Positions 46,291-56,447 of a stretch of DNA of 64,000 nucleotides are shown here, one piece after another. Source of the DNA: Pleomorphomonas koreensis DSM 23070 (lineage in GTDB: Bacteria > Pseudomonadota > Alphaproteobacteria > Rhizobiales > Pleomorphomonadaceae). The stretch lies in contig NZ_AULH01000001.1 in the NCBI RefSeq assembly GCF_000425185.1, positions 248,001-312,000 on the forward strand, read 5' to 3'. The notes beneath the pieces were generated by a model that saw only the letters and a list, made by a program, of their open reading frames with translations, was not told the DNA's origin and ran no database searches. Every line of letters begins with the position of its first letter. Positions within the stretch are counted from its first letter, which is position 1. The translations under genes were made by a program, and so were the position numbers.

Positions 46291-48066
46291 ATGTCCTTTT
46301 CAGTCGCTCATCCCGCGCTCAAGCGGGCGCTCGCCGCCCGCGGCTATACCGATCCCACCGCCGTCCAGTCGGCCGTCGCCGCCCCGGAGCTGGCCGGCGC
46401 CGACATGCTGGTGTCCGCCCGCACCGGCTCGGGCAAGACCGTCGCCTTCGGCATGGCGCTGGCCGCCCGCCTGCTCGGCCTCGCCGAGACATTCGGGCCG
46501 GCCGGCGCGCCGCTCGCCCTGGTCGTGGCGCCCACCCGCGAACTGGCCTTGCAGGTGACGCGCGAGCTGGCCTGGCTCTACGGCGAGACCGGTGCCCGCC
46601 TCGTCTCCTGCGTCGGTGGCATGGACCCGCGCCGCGAGCAGCGCCAGCTCGCCCAGGGCGCCCACATCGTCGTCGGCACGCCCGGCCGGCTCTGCGACCA
46701 TCTCGATCGCCGCAACCTCGACCTGTCTAGCGTCGCTGCCCTGGTGCTCGACGAGGCCGACGAGATGCTCGACCTCGGCTTCCGCGAGGACCTCGAGAAG
46801 CTGCTCGGCGCCGCGCCGGCCGACCGCCAGACGCTGCTGTTCTCGGCGACGCTGCCGGCCGACATCGTCCGCCTTGCCCGCGACTTCATGCGCAAGGACG
46901 CCACCCGCCTCGACGTCGCCGAGGACGGCGAGGTGCACGCCGACATCGACTATCACGCCGTCCGCGTCTACCCGCACGAGATCGAGAAGGCGGTGGTCAA
47001 CCTCCTCCGCTTCCACGATGCGGCCACCGCCATCGTGTTCTGCGGCACCCGCGAGGGCGTCAAGCGCCTGACCGGCGCGCTTATCGAGCGCGGCTTCTCG
47101 GTGGTGTCGATGTCCGGCGAGATGGGGCAGGGCGAGCGCAACGAGGCGCTGTCGGCGCTGCGCGACGGCCGCGCCCGCGTCTGCGTCGCCACCGACGTGG
47201 CGGCGCGCGGCATCGACGTGCCCGACCTCGGCCTTGTCATCCACGCCGACCTGCCGCACGACAGCGAGGTGCTGCTGCACCGCTCCGGCCGCACCGGCCG
47301 GGCCGGCCGCAAGGGCGTCTCGGTGCTGCTGGTTCCCTCCAACCGCCGCCGCCGCGCCGAAAGCCTCTTGGCCGGCGCCGGCATCGAGCTGTTCTCGGAA
47401 GCGGCGCCGTCGGCCGAGGCGGTGCTCCGGCTGGATGAAGAGCGCCTGCTCGCCGATCCGCTGCTGTCCGAGGAGATGGGCGACGACGAGCGCGCCTTCG
47501 CGAGCCGCCTTGCCGAGGGGCGGACGGCCGAGGAGCTGGCCGCCGCTTTCGTCCGCCTTGCCCGCACCCGCCTGCCGGCGCCGGAGGAGATCGGCGATCC
47601 GGTCGAGCGTCCCTCACGCCGCACCGACGCGCCCGCCAGGCCGCTGCTCAGGGAGTCGGTGGATTTCACGGGATCGGCCTGGTTCCGCCTGTCGGTCGGC
47701 CGCCGCGACGGCGCCGAGGTGAAACGCGTGCTGGCCTTTCTCTGCCGTCATTCCGGCCTGAAGGGTCGCGACTTCGGCGCCATCCGCATCAACGACCGCG
47801 ACAGCTACGCCGAGGTGGCGCCCGGCGGCATCGCCGCCCTCGAACGTCTCGCTGCCGCCGGCAACGACGAGAAGGTGGCGATCGCTCGCGCCGACGGTCC
47901 GCCGCCGGCCCCGACCCGCCCGGACAAAGAGCGGCCCCGCCGCGACGACCGTCCTCGCCAGGAAGACCGGCCGAAGGCCGGCAAGCCGCCGCGTGACGGC
48001 AAGCCGCCTCGGTCCGACAAGCCGCCCTACAAGACGAAGAAGAAAGAGCGCAAGTCGGAGCGCTAA
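46291..48066 (+). CDS. DEAD-box RNA helicase with DbpA-type RNA-binding domain
   Basis: 591 residues. The helicase core shows ARTGSGKT, PTRELALQV, GTPGRLCDH, VLDEADEML, FSATLP and HRSGRTGRAGR in order. A helical spacer leads to a DbpA-like RNA-recognition domain (about 490-560, WFRLSVGRRDGAEVKRVLAFLCRHSGLKG by position), then a tail rich in Lys, Arg, Pro and Asp. Such helicases remodel ribosomal or cold-stress RNA. I chose the ATG at 46291 after AGGAAA; an upstream extension has no homology and is Arg-rich by composition. Confidence 0.92.
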   Translation: MSFSVAHPALKRALAARGYTDPTAVQSAVAAPELAGADMLVSARTGSGKTVAFGMALAARLLGLAETFGPAGAPLALVVAPTRELALQVTRELAWLYGETGARLVSCVGGMDPRREQRQLAQGAHIVVGTPGRLCDHLDRRNLDLSSVAALVLDEADEMLDLGFREDLEKLLGAAPADRQTLLFSATLPADIVRLARDFMRKDATRLDVAEDGEVHADIDYHAVRVYPHEIEKAVVNLLRFHDAATAIVFCGTREGVKRLTGALIERGFSVVSMSGEMGQGERNEALSALRDGRARVCVATDVAARGIDVPDLGLVIHADLPHDSEVLLHRSGRTGRAGRKGVSVLLVPSNRRRRAESLLAGAGIELFSEAAPSAEAVLRLDEERLLADPLLSEEMGDDERAFASRLAEGRTAEELAAAFVRLARTRLPAPEEIGDPVERPSRRTDAPARPLLRESVDFTGSAWFRLSVGRRDGAEVKRVLAFLCRHSGLKGRDFGAIRINDRDSYAEVAPGGIAALERLAAAGNDEKVAIARADGPPPAPTRPDKERPRRDDRPRQEDRPKAGKPPRDGKPPRSDKPPYKTKKKERKSER

Positions 48067-48075
48067 AGCACTGGA

Positions 48076-48099
48076 CCGAAAAGTGGACCCACTTTTCGG
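48076..48099. repeat. Hyphomicrobiales intergenic palindromic repeat
   Basis: CCGAAAAGTGG and its exact inverse CCACTTTTCGG flank two bases, starting 10 bases after the helicase stop. Partly matching outer arms (GCACTGG upstream, CCGATGC downstream) lengthen the palindrome. I recall near-identical units dispersed between genes in many rhizobial genomes. It can also fold as a 3' end hairpin for the helicase message. Only one copy is seen in the window. Confidence 0.65.
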
Positions 48100-48170
48100 G
48101 AGAATCCGATGCGCAAACAAAGGATCGGAGCGACCGCCCGGACAAGGCCGGGCGCCCGTCGCTCCAAGAC

Positions 48171-49232
48171 TCACAGCCGGTCGGCGAGATGGTCCAGCTC
48201 GGCCGACTGCGCTTCGATGATCCGCGCCGCCACCTCTTCGAGGGCGGCAAGGCCGGCCGGGCTCGCGTCGTCCATGGCGTCGCCAGCGCTGCCGTCGAGG
48301 CGGGCGTTGAAGCGGAAATAGCGCTGCCGCGCCGGGTCGCCGCCCGGCACGGTGCGGAGGCCGTCCGGCAACGTCACATCAGGCGGATTGATCAGCGCGT
48401 TGAGCTGGTAGGCGACGGTGCTCGCCTGGCCGTGCATCAGCACCGAGACGATCGGCGCGCCGGCGCGCGGGTCGATCCAGCCGAGCGCCCCCCAGCGGGC
48501 GACGTCGGCGCCGGCATAGCCGCGCACCGACAGGCCGGTGCCGATCGATACCAGCAGGATGTCGCCATCGTCGGCGATGCCGGCCCGCCGCCGTGCCTTC
48601 ACCGCCTCGACGTAGGCGGCGAGTGCCGGATCGCCGGCGAACACCCCGCCGTCGATCAGCGTCGTCGGCCGGCCACGGGTCGTCACCAGGGCTGGCGGCA
48701 GATAGGTGGGGGCGGCCGACGTGGCGCGGGCCGCTTCGGCGGCGAGCACACTCGCATCATCGAGACTGGACAGGAACACCGCTCGCCGCGCCTCGACGTC
48801 ATAGGCGGTGACCACCACCGGCGTCAGCGCCTCGCCGAGCCGCCGCCGACCGAGCAGGCCATCAAGGACCGTCGCGAGGCCGTCCGCCGCATAGGCCGGG
48901 CCGTGGATGAGCGCGGCAAGGCCGCGCAGCGCCTGCCGTGGCCCGCGCGGGAAGATGTCGCGCCCATGCGTCCGGTAGAGGTGGGCGAGCGTCGCCGGCG
49001 AGGCCAGCGGATGCCGGCCGGATGCGTCCGGCAGGGCGAGGCCGAGGGCGAGGATGCCGCCGGTCGAGGTGCCGGCGATCAGGTCGAAATGACCGGACAG
49101 CTCGGCCGGCTTGCCGCGCCGGGCGAGACGGCGTTCGAGTTCGGCCAGCACGACGGCGGCGCAGAGGCCGCGCATGCCGCCGCCGTCGATGGAGAGGATG
49201 CGGCGGATGCCGGCGGAAGGAGAGGTCGTCAT
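48171..49232 (-). CDS. Patatin-like phospholipase
   Basis: 353 residues. The oxyanion motif SIDGGGMRG is near residue 13, the nucleophile serine is in GTSTGG near 53, and the catalytic aspartate is in LIDGGVFAGDPA near 190. The chain starts directly at the patatin fold with no signal peptide, so a cytoplasmic lipid hydrolase is expected. I chose the ATG at 49232. Patatins of this type also serve as effectors in CBASS defence, but no cyclase or other defence gene is adjacent, so a housekeeping lipid role is safer. Confidence 0.87.
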   Translation of the reverse strand: MTTSPSAGIRRILSIDGGGMRGLCAAVVLAELERRLARRGKPAELSGHFDLIAGTSTGGILALGLALPDASGRHPLASPATLAHLYRTHGRDIFPRGPRQALRGLAALIHGPAYAADGLATVLDGLLGRRRLGEALTPVVVTAYDVEARRAVFLSSLDDASVLAAEAARATSAAPTYLPPALVTTRGRPTTLIDGGVFAGDPALAAYVEAVKARRRAGIADDGDILLVSIGTGLSVRGYAGADVARWGALGWIDPRAGAPIVSVLMHGQASTVAYQLNALINPPDVTLPDGLRTVPGGDPARQRYFRFNARLDGSAGDAMDDASPAGLAALEEVAARIIEAQSAELDHLADRL

Positions 49233-49484
49233 CGGGTTATTGCTTAGGCACCGGAGGAAGGTATGCCGCCGACTATGCGGCCGCACCGCCCGCCGGGGAC
49301 AACTTCCTGATCCGTCGCGCTTTTCCCCGTTGTGCCGGTGATCGGGACGCGAGGCCCCGGCCCCGGCGGCGGCCGGGCGTCGCGGACGGCCTCGAGGCCG
49401 GAAAACCGCCGGCTTTGTTGCGCCCGCCCGGCAAAACCCCTAAAGCACGGACGTCCATTCCGAATGGCTCATCCGGAGATCATC

Positions 49485-50348
49485 ATGACCGAGACTGCCG
49501 CCACGGCCACCTACGCCGACCTTGCCGCCACCCTTGACGCTGCCTGGGAGGATCGCGCCTCCGTCACGCAGGAGACCAAAGGCAAGGTGCGCGACGCCGT
49601 CGAGGCGGCGCTCGATCTGCTCGACAGCGGCAAGGCGCGCGTCGCCGAGAAGATCGACGGCGAATGGCTGGTCAACCAGTGGCTCAAGAAGGCGGTGCTG
49701 CTGTCCTTCCGCCTGACGCCGACCGCACTGATTTCAGGCGCTCCCGGCGGTGCCGCCTGGTGGGACAAGGTGCCATCCAAGTTCGCCGGCATGGACGCCG
49801 CCGCCTACGAGGCGGCCGGCTTCCGCGCCGTGCCCGGCGCCATCGTCCGCCGCTCGGCCTATATCGCGCCGGGCGCCGTGCTGATGCCGTCCTTCGTCAA
49901 CCTCGGCGCCTATGTCGACACCGCCACCATGGTCGACACCTGGGTGACGGTCGGCTCCTGCGCCCAGATCGGCAAGAACGTCCACCTCTCCGGCGGCGTC
50001 GGCATCGGCGGCGTCTTGGAGCCGATGCAGGCCGGCCCGACCATCATCGAGGACGACTGCTTCATCGGCGCCCGCTCCGAGGTGGTCGAGGGCGTGGTGG
50101 TCGGCGAGGGTTCGGTGATCTCGATGGGCGTGTTCATCGGCAAGTCGACCAAGATCATCGACCGCGCCACCGGCGAGATCCACATGGGCAAGGTGCCGCC
50201 CTATTCGGTGGTGGTGTCCGGCTCGATCCCCGGCAAGCCGCTGCCCGGCGAGACCTGGGGTCCGTCCACCTATTGCGCCGTCATCGTCAAGAAGGTCGAC
50301 GCCAAGACCCGCTCCAAGACCTCGATCAACGAGCTGTTGCGCGACTGA
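49485..50348 (+). CDS. dapD: Tetrahydrodipicolinate N-succinyltransferase
   Basis: 287 residues. A helical N-domain leads to a left-handed beta helix made of hexapeptide repeats (about residues 105-240, including [23 protein letters not shown] by position and the GIGGVLEP turn). The C-terminal acceptor region has [11 protein letters not shown]. It succinylates tetrahydrodipicolinate in lysine and diaminopimelate synthesis. The ATG at 49485 follows GGAG. dapE, two steps later in the pathway, is next, after a terminator-like hairpin. Confidence 0.96.
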   Translation: MTETAATATYADLAATLDAAWEDRASVTQETKGKVRDAVEAALDLLDSGKARVAEKIDGEWLVNQWLKKAVLLSFRLTPTALISGAPGGAAWWDKVPSKFAGMDAAAYEAAGFRAVPGAIVRRSAYIAPGAVLMPSFVNLGAYVDTATMVDTWVTVGSCAQIGKNVHLSGGVGIGGVLEPMQAGPTIIEDDCFIGARSEVVEGVVVGEGSVISMGVFIGKSTKIIDRATGEIHMGKVPPYSVVVSGSIPGKPLPGETWGPSTYCAVIVKKVDAKTRSKTSINELLRD

Positions 50349-50374
50349 CGGGCAGACGAATCCGTGCTATCCGG

Positions 50375-50408
50375 ACGGCCGGCGGAACTCCGCCGGCCGT
50401 TTGCCTTT
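50375..50408 (+). terminator. Terminator between dapD and dapE
   Basis: ACGGCCGGCGGA (50375-50386) pairs with its exact inverse at 50389-50400 and is followed by TTGCCTTT. It is a credible intrinsic terminator that would make dapE expression partly independent or rely on read-through. Confidence 0.62.
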
Positions 50409-50420
50409 CAAGGAGAGGAC

Positions 50421-51608
50421 ATGCCCCACGATCCCGTCGCCATCGCCCGCGACCTCTTGATGTGCCCGTCGGTGACGCCGGCCGAGGGCGGGGCGCTCGC
50501 CTTCCTCGAAGGGCTGCTTGAGCCGGCCGGCTTTGTCGTGGAACGTCCCGTCTTCAGCGAGGCCGGCACGCCCGATGTCGAAAATCTGTTCGCCGGCATC
50601 GGCGCCGGCAACCGGCATCTGGTGTTCGCAGGCCATGCCGACGTGGTGCCGCCCGGCCGTCTCGATCTCTGGACGCACGGCCCGTTCGCCGGCGACATCG
50701 CGGACGGCAGGCTCTACGGTCGCGGCGCCGTCGACATGAAGGGCGGTGTCGCCGCCTTCGCCGCCGCGGCGCTCGATTTCGTCGAGGAGACCGGCGGCGA
50801 CTTCGGCGGCCGCATCTCCCTGCTGATCACCGGCGACGAGGAGGGGCCGTCGATCAACGGCACGGTGAAATTGCTCGACTGGGCGGCGCAGCGCGGCGAG
50901 CGCTTCAGCCACGCCATCGTCGGCGAGCCGACCAACCCCGCCGCCCTCGGCGACATGGTGAAGGTCGGCCGCCGCGGCTCGCTATCCGGCTTCATCAAGC
51001 TCAGGGGCGTGCAGGGCCACGTCGCCTATCCGCATCTCGCCGACAATCCCCTGCGCGTCGCGCCCGCGGTGATCGCCGCGCTGATGGATCCGCCGTTCGA
51101 CGCCGGCACCGAGCGTTTCCAGCCGTCGAACCTCGAGGTCACCTCGGTCGAGACGGGCAACCGCGCCACCAACGTCGTGCCGGCCGAAGTGGAGATCGCT
51201 TTCAACATCCGCTTCAACGACCTCTGGACGGTCGAAGCGCTGCATCAGGAGATCGCTGCCCGCGTCGGCCGCGCCGTGCAATCGGCGCCGCTCAGGACCG
51301 GCCGGCCGGCGCCGCTCGCCTATGAGCTGGCCTTCGAGCCGACCAACGCCGTCGCCTTCCTGACCCACGACGCCACGCTGATCGACGGCCTATCGGACGC
51401 GGTGGAGGCGGTGACCGGCCGCCGGCCGGAGCTCAGCACCACCGGCGGCACCTCCGACGCCCGCTTCATCAAGAATTACTGCCCGGTGGTCGAGTTCGGC
51501 CTGGTCGGCGAGACCATGCACAAGATCGACGAGAACGTGGTCCTCGACGATCTCCATCGCCTGAAGGCGATCTACCGCGCCTTCCTCGACCGCTATTTCG
51601 CGGGCTGA
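50421..51608 (+). CDS. dapE: Succinyl-diaminopimelate desuccinylase
   Basis: 395 residues, M20 zinc peptidase family. Metal and catalytic residues are visible in FAGHADVVPPG near residue 70, RGAVDMKGG near 101, TGDEEGPS near 135 and VGEPTNP near 165, with the dimerisation lid between. ETMHKIDENV near the C-terminus holds the last zinc ligand. It removes succinate to give LL-diaminopimelate. The start has an AAGGAGAGG ribosome site. The stop codon lies inside a hairpin that also contains the stop of the convergent glgB. Confidence 0.95.
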   Translation: MPHDPVAIARDLLMCPSVTPAEGGALAFLEGLLEPAGFVVERPVFSEAGTPDVENLFAGIGAGNRHLVFAGHADVVPPGRLDLWTHGPFAGDIADGRLYGRGAVDMKGGVAAFAAAALDFVEETGGDFGGRISLLITGDEEGPSINGTVKLLDWAAQRGERFSHAIVGEPTNPAALGDMVKVGRRGSLSGFIKLRGVQGHVAYPHLADNPLRVAPAVIAALMDPPFDAGTERFQPSNLEVTSVETGNRATNVVPAEVEIAFNIRFNDLWTVEALHQEIAARVGRAVQSAPLRTGRPAPLAYELAFEPTNAVAFLTHDATLIDGLSDAVEAVTGRRPELSTTGGTSDARFIKNYCPVVEFGLVGETMHKIDENVVLDDLHRLKAIYRAFLDRYFAG

Positions 51609-51626
51609 GGCCGCCGGCCTCAGCCC
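51602..51626. terminator. Shared hairpin containing the stop codons of dapE and glgB
   Basis: GGGCTGAGGCC (51602-51612) and its exact inverse (51616-51626) enclose three bases. The dapE stop (51606-51608) lies in one arm and the minus-strand glgB stop (51620-51622) in the other. By symmetry it can fold in both transcripts and may end both genes, though no T-runs follow. Confidence 0.6.
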
Positions 51627-53863
51627 TTGGCCTTGCTCTTCTTTGCCGGCTTGGCCTCAGTCGGCGCCTCGCCGTCCCAGCGCAGGATGACCATGGCGAG
51701 CGGCGGCAGCGTCAGGTCCAGGCAGTAGTCCATGCCGTGGCTTCTGGCCGCCGTCGCCGTCAGCCGGCCCTTGTTGCCCATGTTGGAGCCGCCGTAGATC
51801 TCGGCGTCGGAGTTCAGCACTTCGCGCCACAGGCCGGCCCGCGGCACGCCCACCCGGAAGCCCGAGCGCGGCACCGGCGTGAAGTTGCCGACCACCAGGC
51901 AGGGCGCGTCCTGCTCGAAGCCCCAGCGCAGGTAGGCGAGCGTCGACTGCTCGTTGTCGTCGACCACCACCCACTGGAAGCCCTCGGGATCGAAGTCGCG
52001 GGCGTGCAGCGCCGGCTCGGCCCGGTAGAGCGTGTTGAGGTCGCGCGTCAGCCGCTGGACGCCGAGGTTGCTGGCCCGGCTCTCCAGCCAGAGGTCGATG
52101 GTGGCGTCGTGGTTCCACTCGCGCCCCTGGGCGATCTCGTTGCCCATGAAGGACAGCTTCTTGCCCGGATGCGTCCACATGAAGGCATAGTAGGCGCGCA
52201 GGTTGGCGAAGCGCTGCCAGTCGTCGCCGGGCATGCGGCCGAACACCGAGCGCTTGCCGTGCACCACCTCGTCGTGGCTGAGCGGCAGCACGAAGCGCTC
52301 GGAATAGGCATACATCAGCGCGAAGGTCAGCTGGTTGTGGTGATACTTGCGGTGCACCGGCTCGAGCGCGAAATAGTCGAGCGTGTCGTGCATCCAGCCC
52401 ATATTCCACTTGTAGGAAAAGCCGAGTCCGCCGTCGGCGAGCGGCGCCGTGACGCCCGGCCATGCCGTCGATTCCTCGGCGATCATCAGCGCGTCCGGCA
52501 CCTCGTGGGCGATGACGCCGTTGAGATGCTTGATGAACGACACCGCTTCGAGATTCTCGCGGCCGCCGTATTTGTTGGGCACCCATTCGCCGCTCTTGCG
52601 CGAATAGTCGCGGTAGAGCATCGAGGCGACGGCGTCGACCCGCAGGCCGTCGATGTGGAAGCGCTTCAGCCATTCCAGCGCCGATGCGACCAGGAAGCCG
52701 ATCACCTCGGTGCGGCCGAAGTTGTAGATCAGCGTGTTCCAGTCCTGGTGGAAGCCCTCGCGCGGGTCCTGGTGCTCGTAGAGCGACGTGCCGTCGAAAT
52801 GGGCGAGGCCGTGGGCGTCGGTCGGGAAATGCGCCGGCACCCAGTCGAGGATGACGCCGATGCCCGCCTCATGGCAGGCGTCGACGAAGCGGGCGAAGTC
52901 GGCGGGTGTGCCGTAGCGGGCGGTCGGCGCGAACAGGCCGAGCGGCTGGTAGCCCCAGGAGCCGCCGAACGGATGCTCCATGATCGGCAGCAGCTCGATG
53001 TGGGTGTAGCCCATGTGCTTGACATAGGCGACCAGATGCTCGGCGAGGAAGCGCCAGGTGACCGGCTTGCCGTCCGGCCGCTGCCAGGAGCCGGCGTGCA
53101 CCTCGTAGATGGACAGCGGCGCTGTCGTCGACTGGAAGGCGGCGCGGTTGCGCATGAAGGTGGCGTCGTGCCACTCGAAGGGCTTGGGATCGGCGACGAT
53201 CGACGCGGTGGCCGGCGCCAGCTCGTACTGGCGGGCGACCGGATCGGCTTTGTCGGGCAGCAGCTCGCCGTGGGCGCCGATGATCTCGTATTTGTAGGCC
53301 TCGCCGATGGCAAGGCGCGGCACGAACAGCTCCCAGACGCCGCATTCGCGGCGGAGCCGCATCGGGTGGCGGCGGCCGTCCCAGGAATTGAAGTTGCCGA
53401 CCACCGAAACCCGCTGGGCGTTGGGCGCCCAGACGGCGAAGCGCACGCCGGGAACGCCGCCCACCTCGGTGACCACGGCGCCGAGCGTTTCGGTGAGGTC
53501 GCGGTGCTGGCCCTCGGCGAGCAGATAGACGTCCATCTCGCCGAGCAGCGGCCCGAAGGCATAGGGGTCCTCGGCCTCGTGGACGCTGTTCGGCCACTCG
53601 ACGCGCAGGCGGTAGCGGCCGGGATCGCCCTTGGCGAAGGCCACCCACAGGCCGCCCTCGACGTGCTGGAAGTCGGCGAGCTTGTCGCCGCCCTCCGACA
53701 AGAGGGCGACGGCGCGGGCGTTGGGCTTGAAGGTGCGGACGGCGGTGCGGGCGCCGGATACCCGGTGCGGCCCCAGCACGGCGAAGGGATCGCCGTGGGT
53801 CCCCTCGGTGATCGCCCGGATCGCCCCGTCCGTCAGTCCTTCCCGCAGCCCCAGATCGATCAT
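51620..53863 (-). CDS. glgB: 1,4-alpha-glucan branching enzyme
   Basis: 747 residues. The N-terminal N1 and CBM48 sandwich domains (to about 230, with [20 protein letters not shown] by position) precede a GH13 barrel. Catalytic Asp410 is in [11 protein letters not shown], with the acid/base glutamate in IAEEST about 53 residues later and SHDEVVHGK beyond it. The C-terminal beta domain ends in a Lys-rich tail. It makes alpha-1,6 branches in glycogen. The start is the ATG at 53863 with GGGAGG upstream. Unusually it stands alone; no glgA, glgC, glgP or glgX gene is near. Confidence 0.96.
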   Translation of the reverse strand: MIDLGLREGLTDGAIRAITEGTHGDPFAVLGPHRVSGARTAVRTFKPNARAVALLSEGGDKLADFQHVEGGLWVAFAKGDPGRYRLRVEWPNSVHEAEDPYAFGPLLGEMDVYLLAEGQHRDLTETLGAVVTEVGGVPGVRFAVWAPNAQRVSVVGNFNSWDGRRHPMRLRRECGVWELFVPRLAIGEAYKYEIIGAHGELLPDKADPVARQYELAPATASIVADPKPFEWHDATFMRNRAAFQSTTAPLSIYEVHAGSWQRPDGKPVTWRFLAEHLVAYVKHMGYTHIELLPIMEHPFGGSWGYQPLGLFAPTARYGTPADFARFVDACHEAGIGVILDWVPAHFPTDAHGLAHFDGTSLYEHQDPREGFHQDWNTLIYNFGRTEVIGFLVASALEWLKRFHIDGLRVDAVASMLYRDYSRKSGEWVPNKYGGRENLEAVSFIKHLNGVIAHEVPDALMIAEESTAWPGVTAPLADGGLGFSYKWNMGWMHDTLDYFALEPVHRKYHHNQLTFALMYAYSERFVLPLSHDEVVHGKRSVFGRMPGDDWQRFANLRAYYAFMWTHPGKKLSFMGNEIAQGREWNHDATIDLWLESRASNLGVQRLTRDLNTLYRAEPALHARDFDPEGFQWVVVDDNEQSTLAYLRWGFEQDAPCLVVGNFTPVPRSGFRVGVPRAGLWREVLNSDAEIYGGSNMGNKGRLTATAARSHGMDYCLDLTLPPLAMVILRWDGEAPTEAKPAKKSKAKG

Positions 53864-54109
53864 CGACCCGCCTCCCGAATTCGATTGTCGTGTCGCGACG
53901 TTACGCGGAAGCCCCGGCGGGGGCAAATGGCATTCTGGCCAATCGCCTTGCGGCGATTGGTCTTATTTTCTAGCCTCAGTCGCTGGCGGACCTCCGGTCC
54001 TTGGCTTCCGCTCCGCTTTCCGTCTTTCGGGGCTTCGTCCCGAAAAACCCGCTCCCGCGCGGCGGCGCCTGGCGCCGGAAGCCGCTGGACGCGGCTTCGG
54101 GCATCCTCT

Positions 54110-56317
54110 TCAGCCCGATAGCATGGACCTCAGGCGCGTGTAGCGGCGGCGGATGCGCGTCTCCGACAGCGCCATCTCCAGCGCCCGCGGCTCGGCCACC
54201 AGCACCACCAGTTGGCGGCCGCGCGTCGCCGCCGTGTAGAGGAGGTTGCGGGCCAGCATGATGGCGTGGTCGCGCAAGAGCGGGATCACCACCGCCGGAT
54301 ATTCCGAGCCCTGGCTCTTGTGGATGGTGATGGCATAGGCGCGCGTCAGCGCTTCGAGGTCCTGCAACCCGTATTTGACGTCGCGGCCGTCGAAGGAGAC
54401 GGTGATCTCGTCGTCCGTCTCGCGGATGCGCCGGAGGATGCCGAGGTCGCCGTTGAACACGTCGCGGTCGTAGTCGTTCTCGATCTGCATCACCTTGTCG
54501 CCGGTGGCATAGGTCTGGCCGAAGCGCTCGATGCGGTCGAGCGGCGCGCCGTTCAGGAGTTCGGCCAGCCGGTCGTTGAGGTTGCGGGCGCCGCAGACGC
54601 CCTTCTGCATCGGCGTGATCACCTGCACGTCGCGCATGGCGTCGAGGCCGAAGCGCCTGGGTATGCGGTTGCCGACCACTTCGAGGATCTTGGCCAGCGC
54701 GTCGTCGGCCCCGCGCGCCTCGATGACGTAGAAGTCGGTGAGGTCGCCGGACGGCGGCGGCTCCGGCCATTCGCCGTGGTTGATGCGGTGGGCGTTGACG
54801 ATGATCCGGCTCTCCTCGGCCTGCCGGAAGATTTCCGTCAGCCGGGCGACCGGCACCAGGCCCGAAGCGATGATGTCGGCGAGCACCTGCCCCGGCCCCA
54901 CCGACGGCAACTGGTCGACGTCGCCGACCAGGATCAGCGCCGCGTCGAGCGGGATGGCCTCGACGAGCGCCGCCATCAGCGGCACGTCGACCATCGACGC
55001 CTCGTCGACCACCACCACGTCGGCCTCCAGCGGCTCGGAGGCCGAGCGGCGGAAGCCGCCGGTAGCCGGATCGATTTCGAGGAGACGATGGATGGTCTTG
55101 GCCTCGCGGCCGGCCTGATCGGCCATGCGGCGGGCGGCGCGCCCGGTGGGGGCGGCGAGCGCCACGGTGAGCTTGGCCGCCGCGATGGTGGCCAGCAGCG
55201 CTTCGAGCAGCGTCGTCTTGCCGACGCCGGGGCCGCCGGTGATCACCGACACCTTGGCGCCGGCAACGCTCGCCAGCGCCTCGCGCTGCGACGGGCTGAG
55301 CTGCATGCCCTTCTTGGCCTCGAAGCGGCTGACGGCGGCATCGACGTCGATCCGCCCCCAGGGCGGGCGGCCCTCGGCGAGCGCCTTCAGGCGGCTCGAC
55401 ACCGAGCGCTCGAAGCGGGCGAGCCGGCGCACGGCCAGGAAGGCGACGCCGTCCGCCTCGAACGCCTCGACCTCGCCGCCGGCGATCGCCCCCTCGATGC
55501 CGGCGGCCACCGCGTCGGCGTCGACGCCGAGCAGCCGTTCGGCCCGGTCGATGACGTCGGCGCGCGGCACGGCGGTGTGGCCGTCGTCGGCGGCGCTCTC
55601 GATGGCATGGGCGATGCCGGCCCGGATGCGCTCGGGCGAGGCACGGTCGATGCCGAACAGGCCGGCGATCTCGTCGGCGCCGGCAAAGCCGATGCCGCGC
55701 ACCTCGCGGGCGAGGCGATAGGGGTCCTCCTCGACCAGCTTGACGGCATCCGGTCCCAGCGCCTTCCAGATGGCGACGGCGCGCGCCGTGCCGATGCCCT
55801 TGTCCTGGAAGGCGATCATCACGTCCTTCACCGCCTTGCGCTCGCGGTAGCTCTCGGCGATGCGGGCGGCGGTCTGCTTGCCGAGGCCGGGCACGGTGAC
55901 GAGCCGCATCGGCTCGTTCTCGATGACGTCGAGCGCCTTGGCGCCGAACACCTGCACGATGCGCTCGGCCATGGCCGGCCCGACGCCGGCGATCAGGCCG
56001 GAGCCGAGGAAGCGGGCCACCGCGTCCTTGCCGGTCGGCTCGTGCGTCGTCAGGCGGTCGGCGCGGAATTGCAGGCCGTGGACCTTGTCGGTCATCCACT
56101 GGCCCTCGGCGTCGATCTTCTCGCCGGCGGCGACGGCCGGCACGTGGCCCACCACGGCCACCGGCTCCTTGCGGCCGCGCACCCGCACCTTCAGCACCGA
56201 GAAGCCGTTTTCCTCATTGTGGAAGGTGACGCGCTCGACGGTGCCGGCGAGGCGCTCGAACAGGCGGTCGGCCGGGCCGTCGGCCTGCTGCCGGGATTGT
56301 CGGGAATCATCAATCAT
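54110..56317 (-). CDS. RecD2-type ATP-dependent DNA helicase
   Basis: 735 residues, the length of the RecD2/TraA-like SF1B helicases that act without RecBC. An N-terminal OB-like part and helix-hairpin-helix repeats (GVGPAMAERIVQVFG and VPGLGKQTAARIAESY) precede the motor. Walker A is GGPGVGKTTLLEA near residue 360 and motif II is VVVDEASMVD near 430, with AITIHKSQGSEYPAVV near the end. It unwinds DNA 5' to 3'. The ATG at 56317 has a weak ribosome site; longer forms lack homology. It is divergent from the glucan gene across 130 bases. Confidence 0.9.
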   Translation of the reverse strand: MIDDSRQSRQQADGPADRLFERLAGTVERVTFHNEENGFSVLKVRVRGRKEPVAVVGHVPAVAAGEKIDAEGQWMTDKVHGLQFRADRLTTHEPTGKDAVARFLGSGLIAGVGPAMAERIVQVFGAKALDVIENEPMRLVTVPGLGKQTAARIAESYRERKAVKDVMIAFQDKGIGTARAVAIWKALGPDAVKLVEEDPYRLAREVRGIGFAGADEIAGLFGIDRASPERIRAGIAHAIESAADDGHTAVPRADVIDRAERLLGVDADAVAAGIEGAIAGGEVEAFEADGVAFLAVRRLARFERSVSSRLKALAEGRPPWGRIDVDAAVSRFEAKKGMQLSPSQREALASVAGAKVSVITGGPGVGKTTLLEALLATIAAAKLTVALAAPTGRAARRMADQAGREAKTIHRLLEIDPATGGFRRSASEPLEADVVVVDEASMVDVPLMAALVEAIPLDAALILVGDVDQLPSVGPGQVLADIIASGLVPVARLTEIFRQAEESRIIVNAHRINHGEWPEPPPSGDLTDFYVIEARGADDALAKILEVVGNRIPRRFGLDAMRDVQVITPMQKGVCGARNLNDRLAELLNGAPLDRIERFGQTYATGDKVMQIENDYDRDVFNGDLGILRRIRETDDEITVSFDGRDVKYGLQDLEALTRAYAITIHKSQGSEYPAVVIPLLRDHAIMLARNLLYTAATRGRQLVVLVAEPRALEMALSETRIRRRYTRLRSMLSG

Positions 56318-56447
56318 CAGAGCAGTTATGCAGCCTCGGGCCACTGTTCGTCGAGCCTCGATCGGTTTATGTATGCGCCCGTCGCGCCCCGTTCTGGCAG
56401 CAGCCGGCAGTCCGGGCGGCGATCCTTCGTCGGAGTGAACCCCTCTC

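Noticed and set aside
48171-49232. Patatin as a CBASS-type defence effector
   Set aside because: No nucleotidyltransferase, ubiquitin-like transfer or other defence gene is nearby; the neighbours are housekeeping genes.
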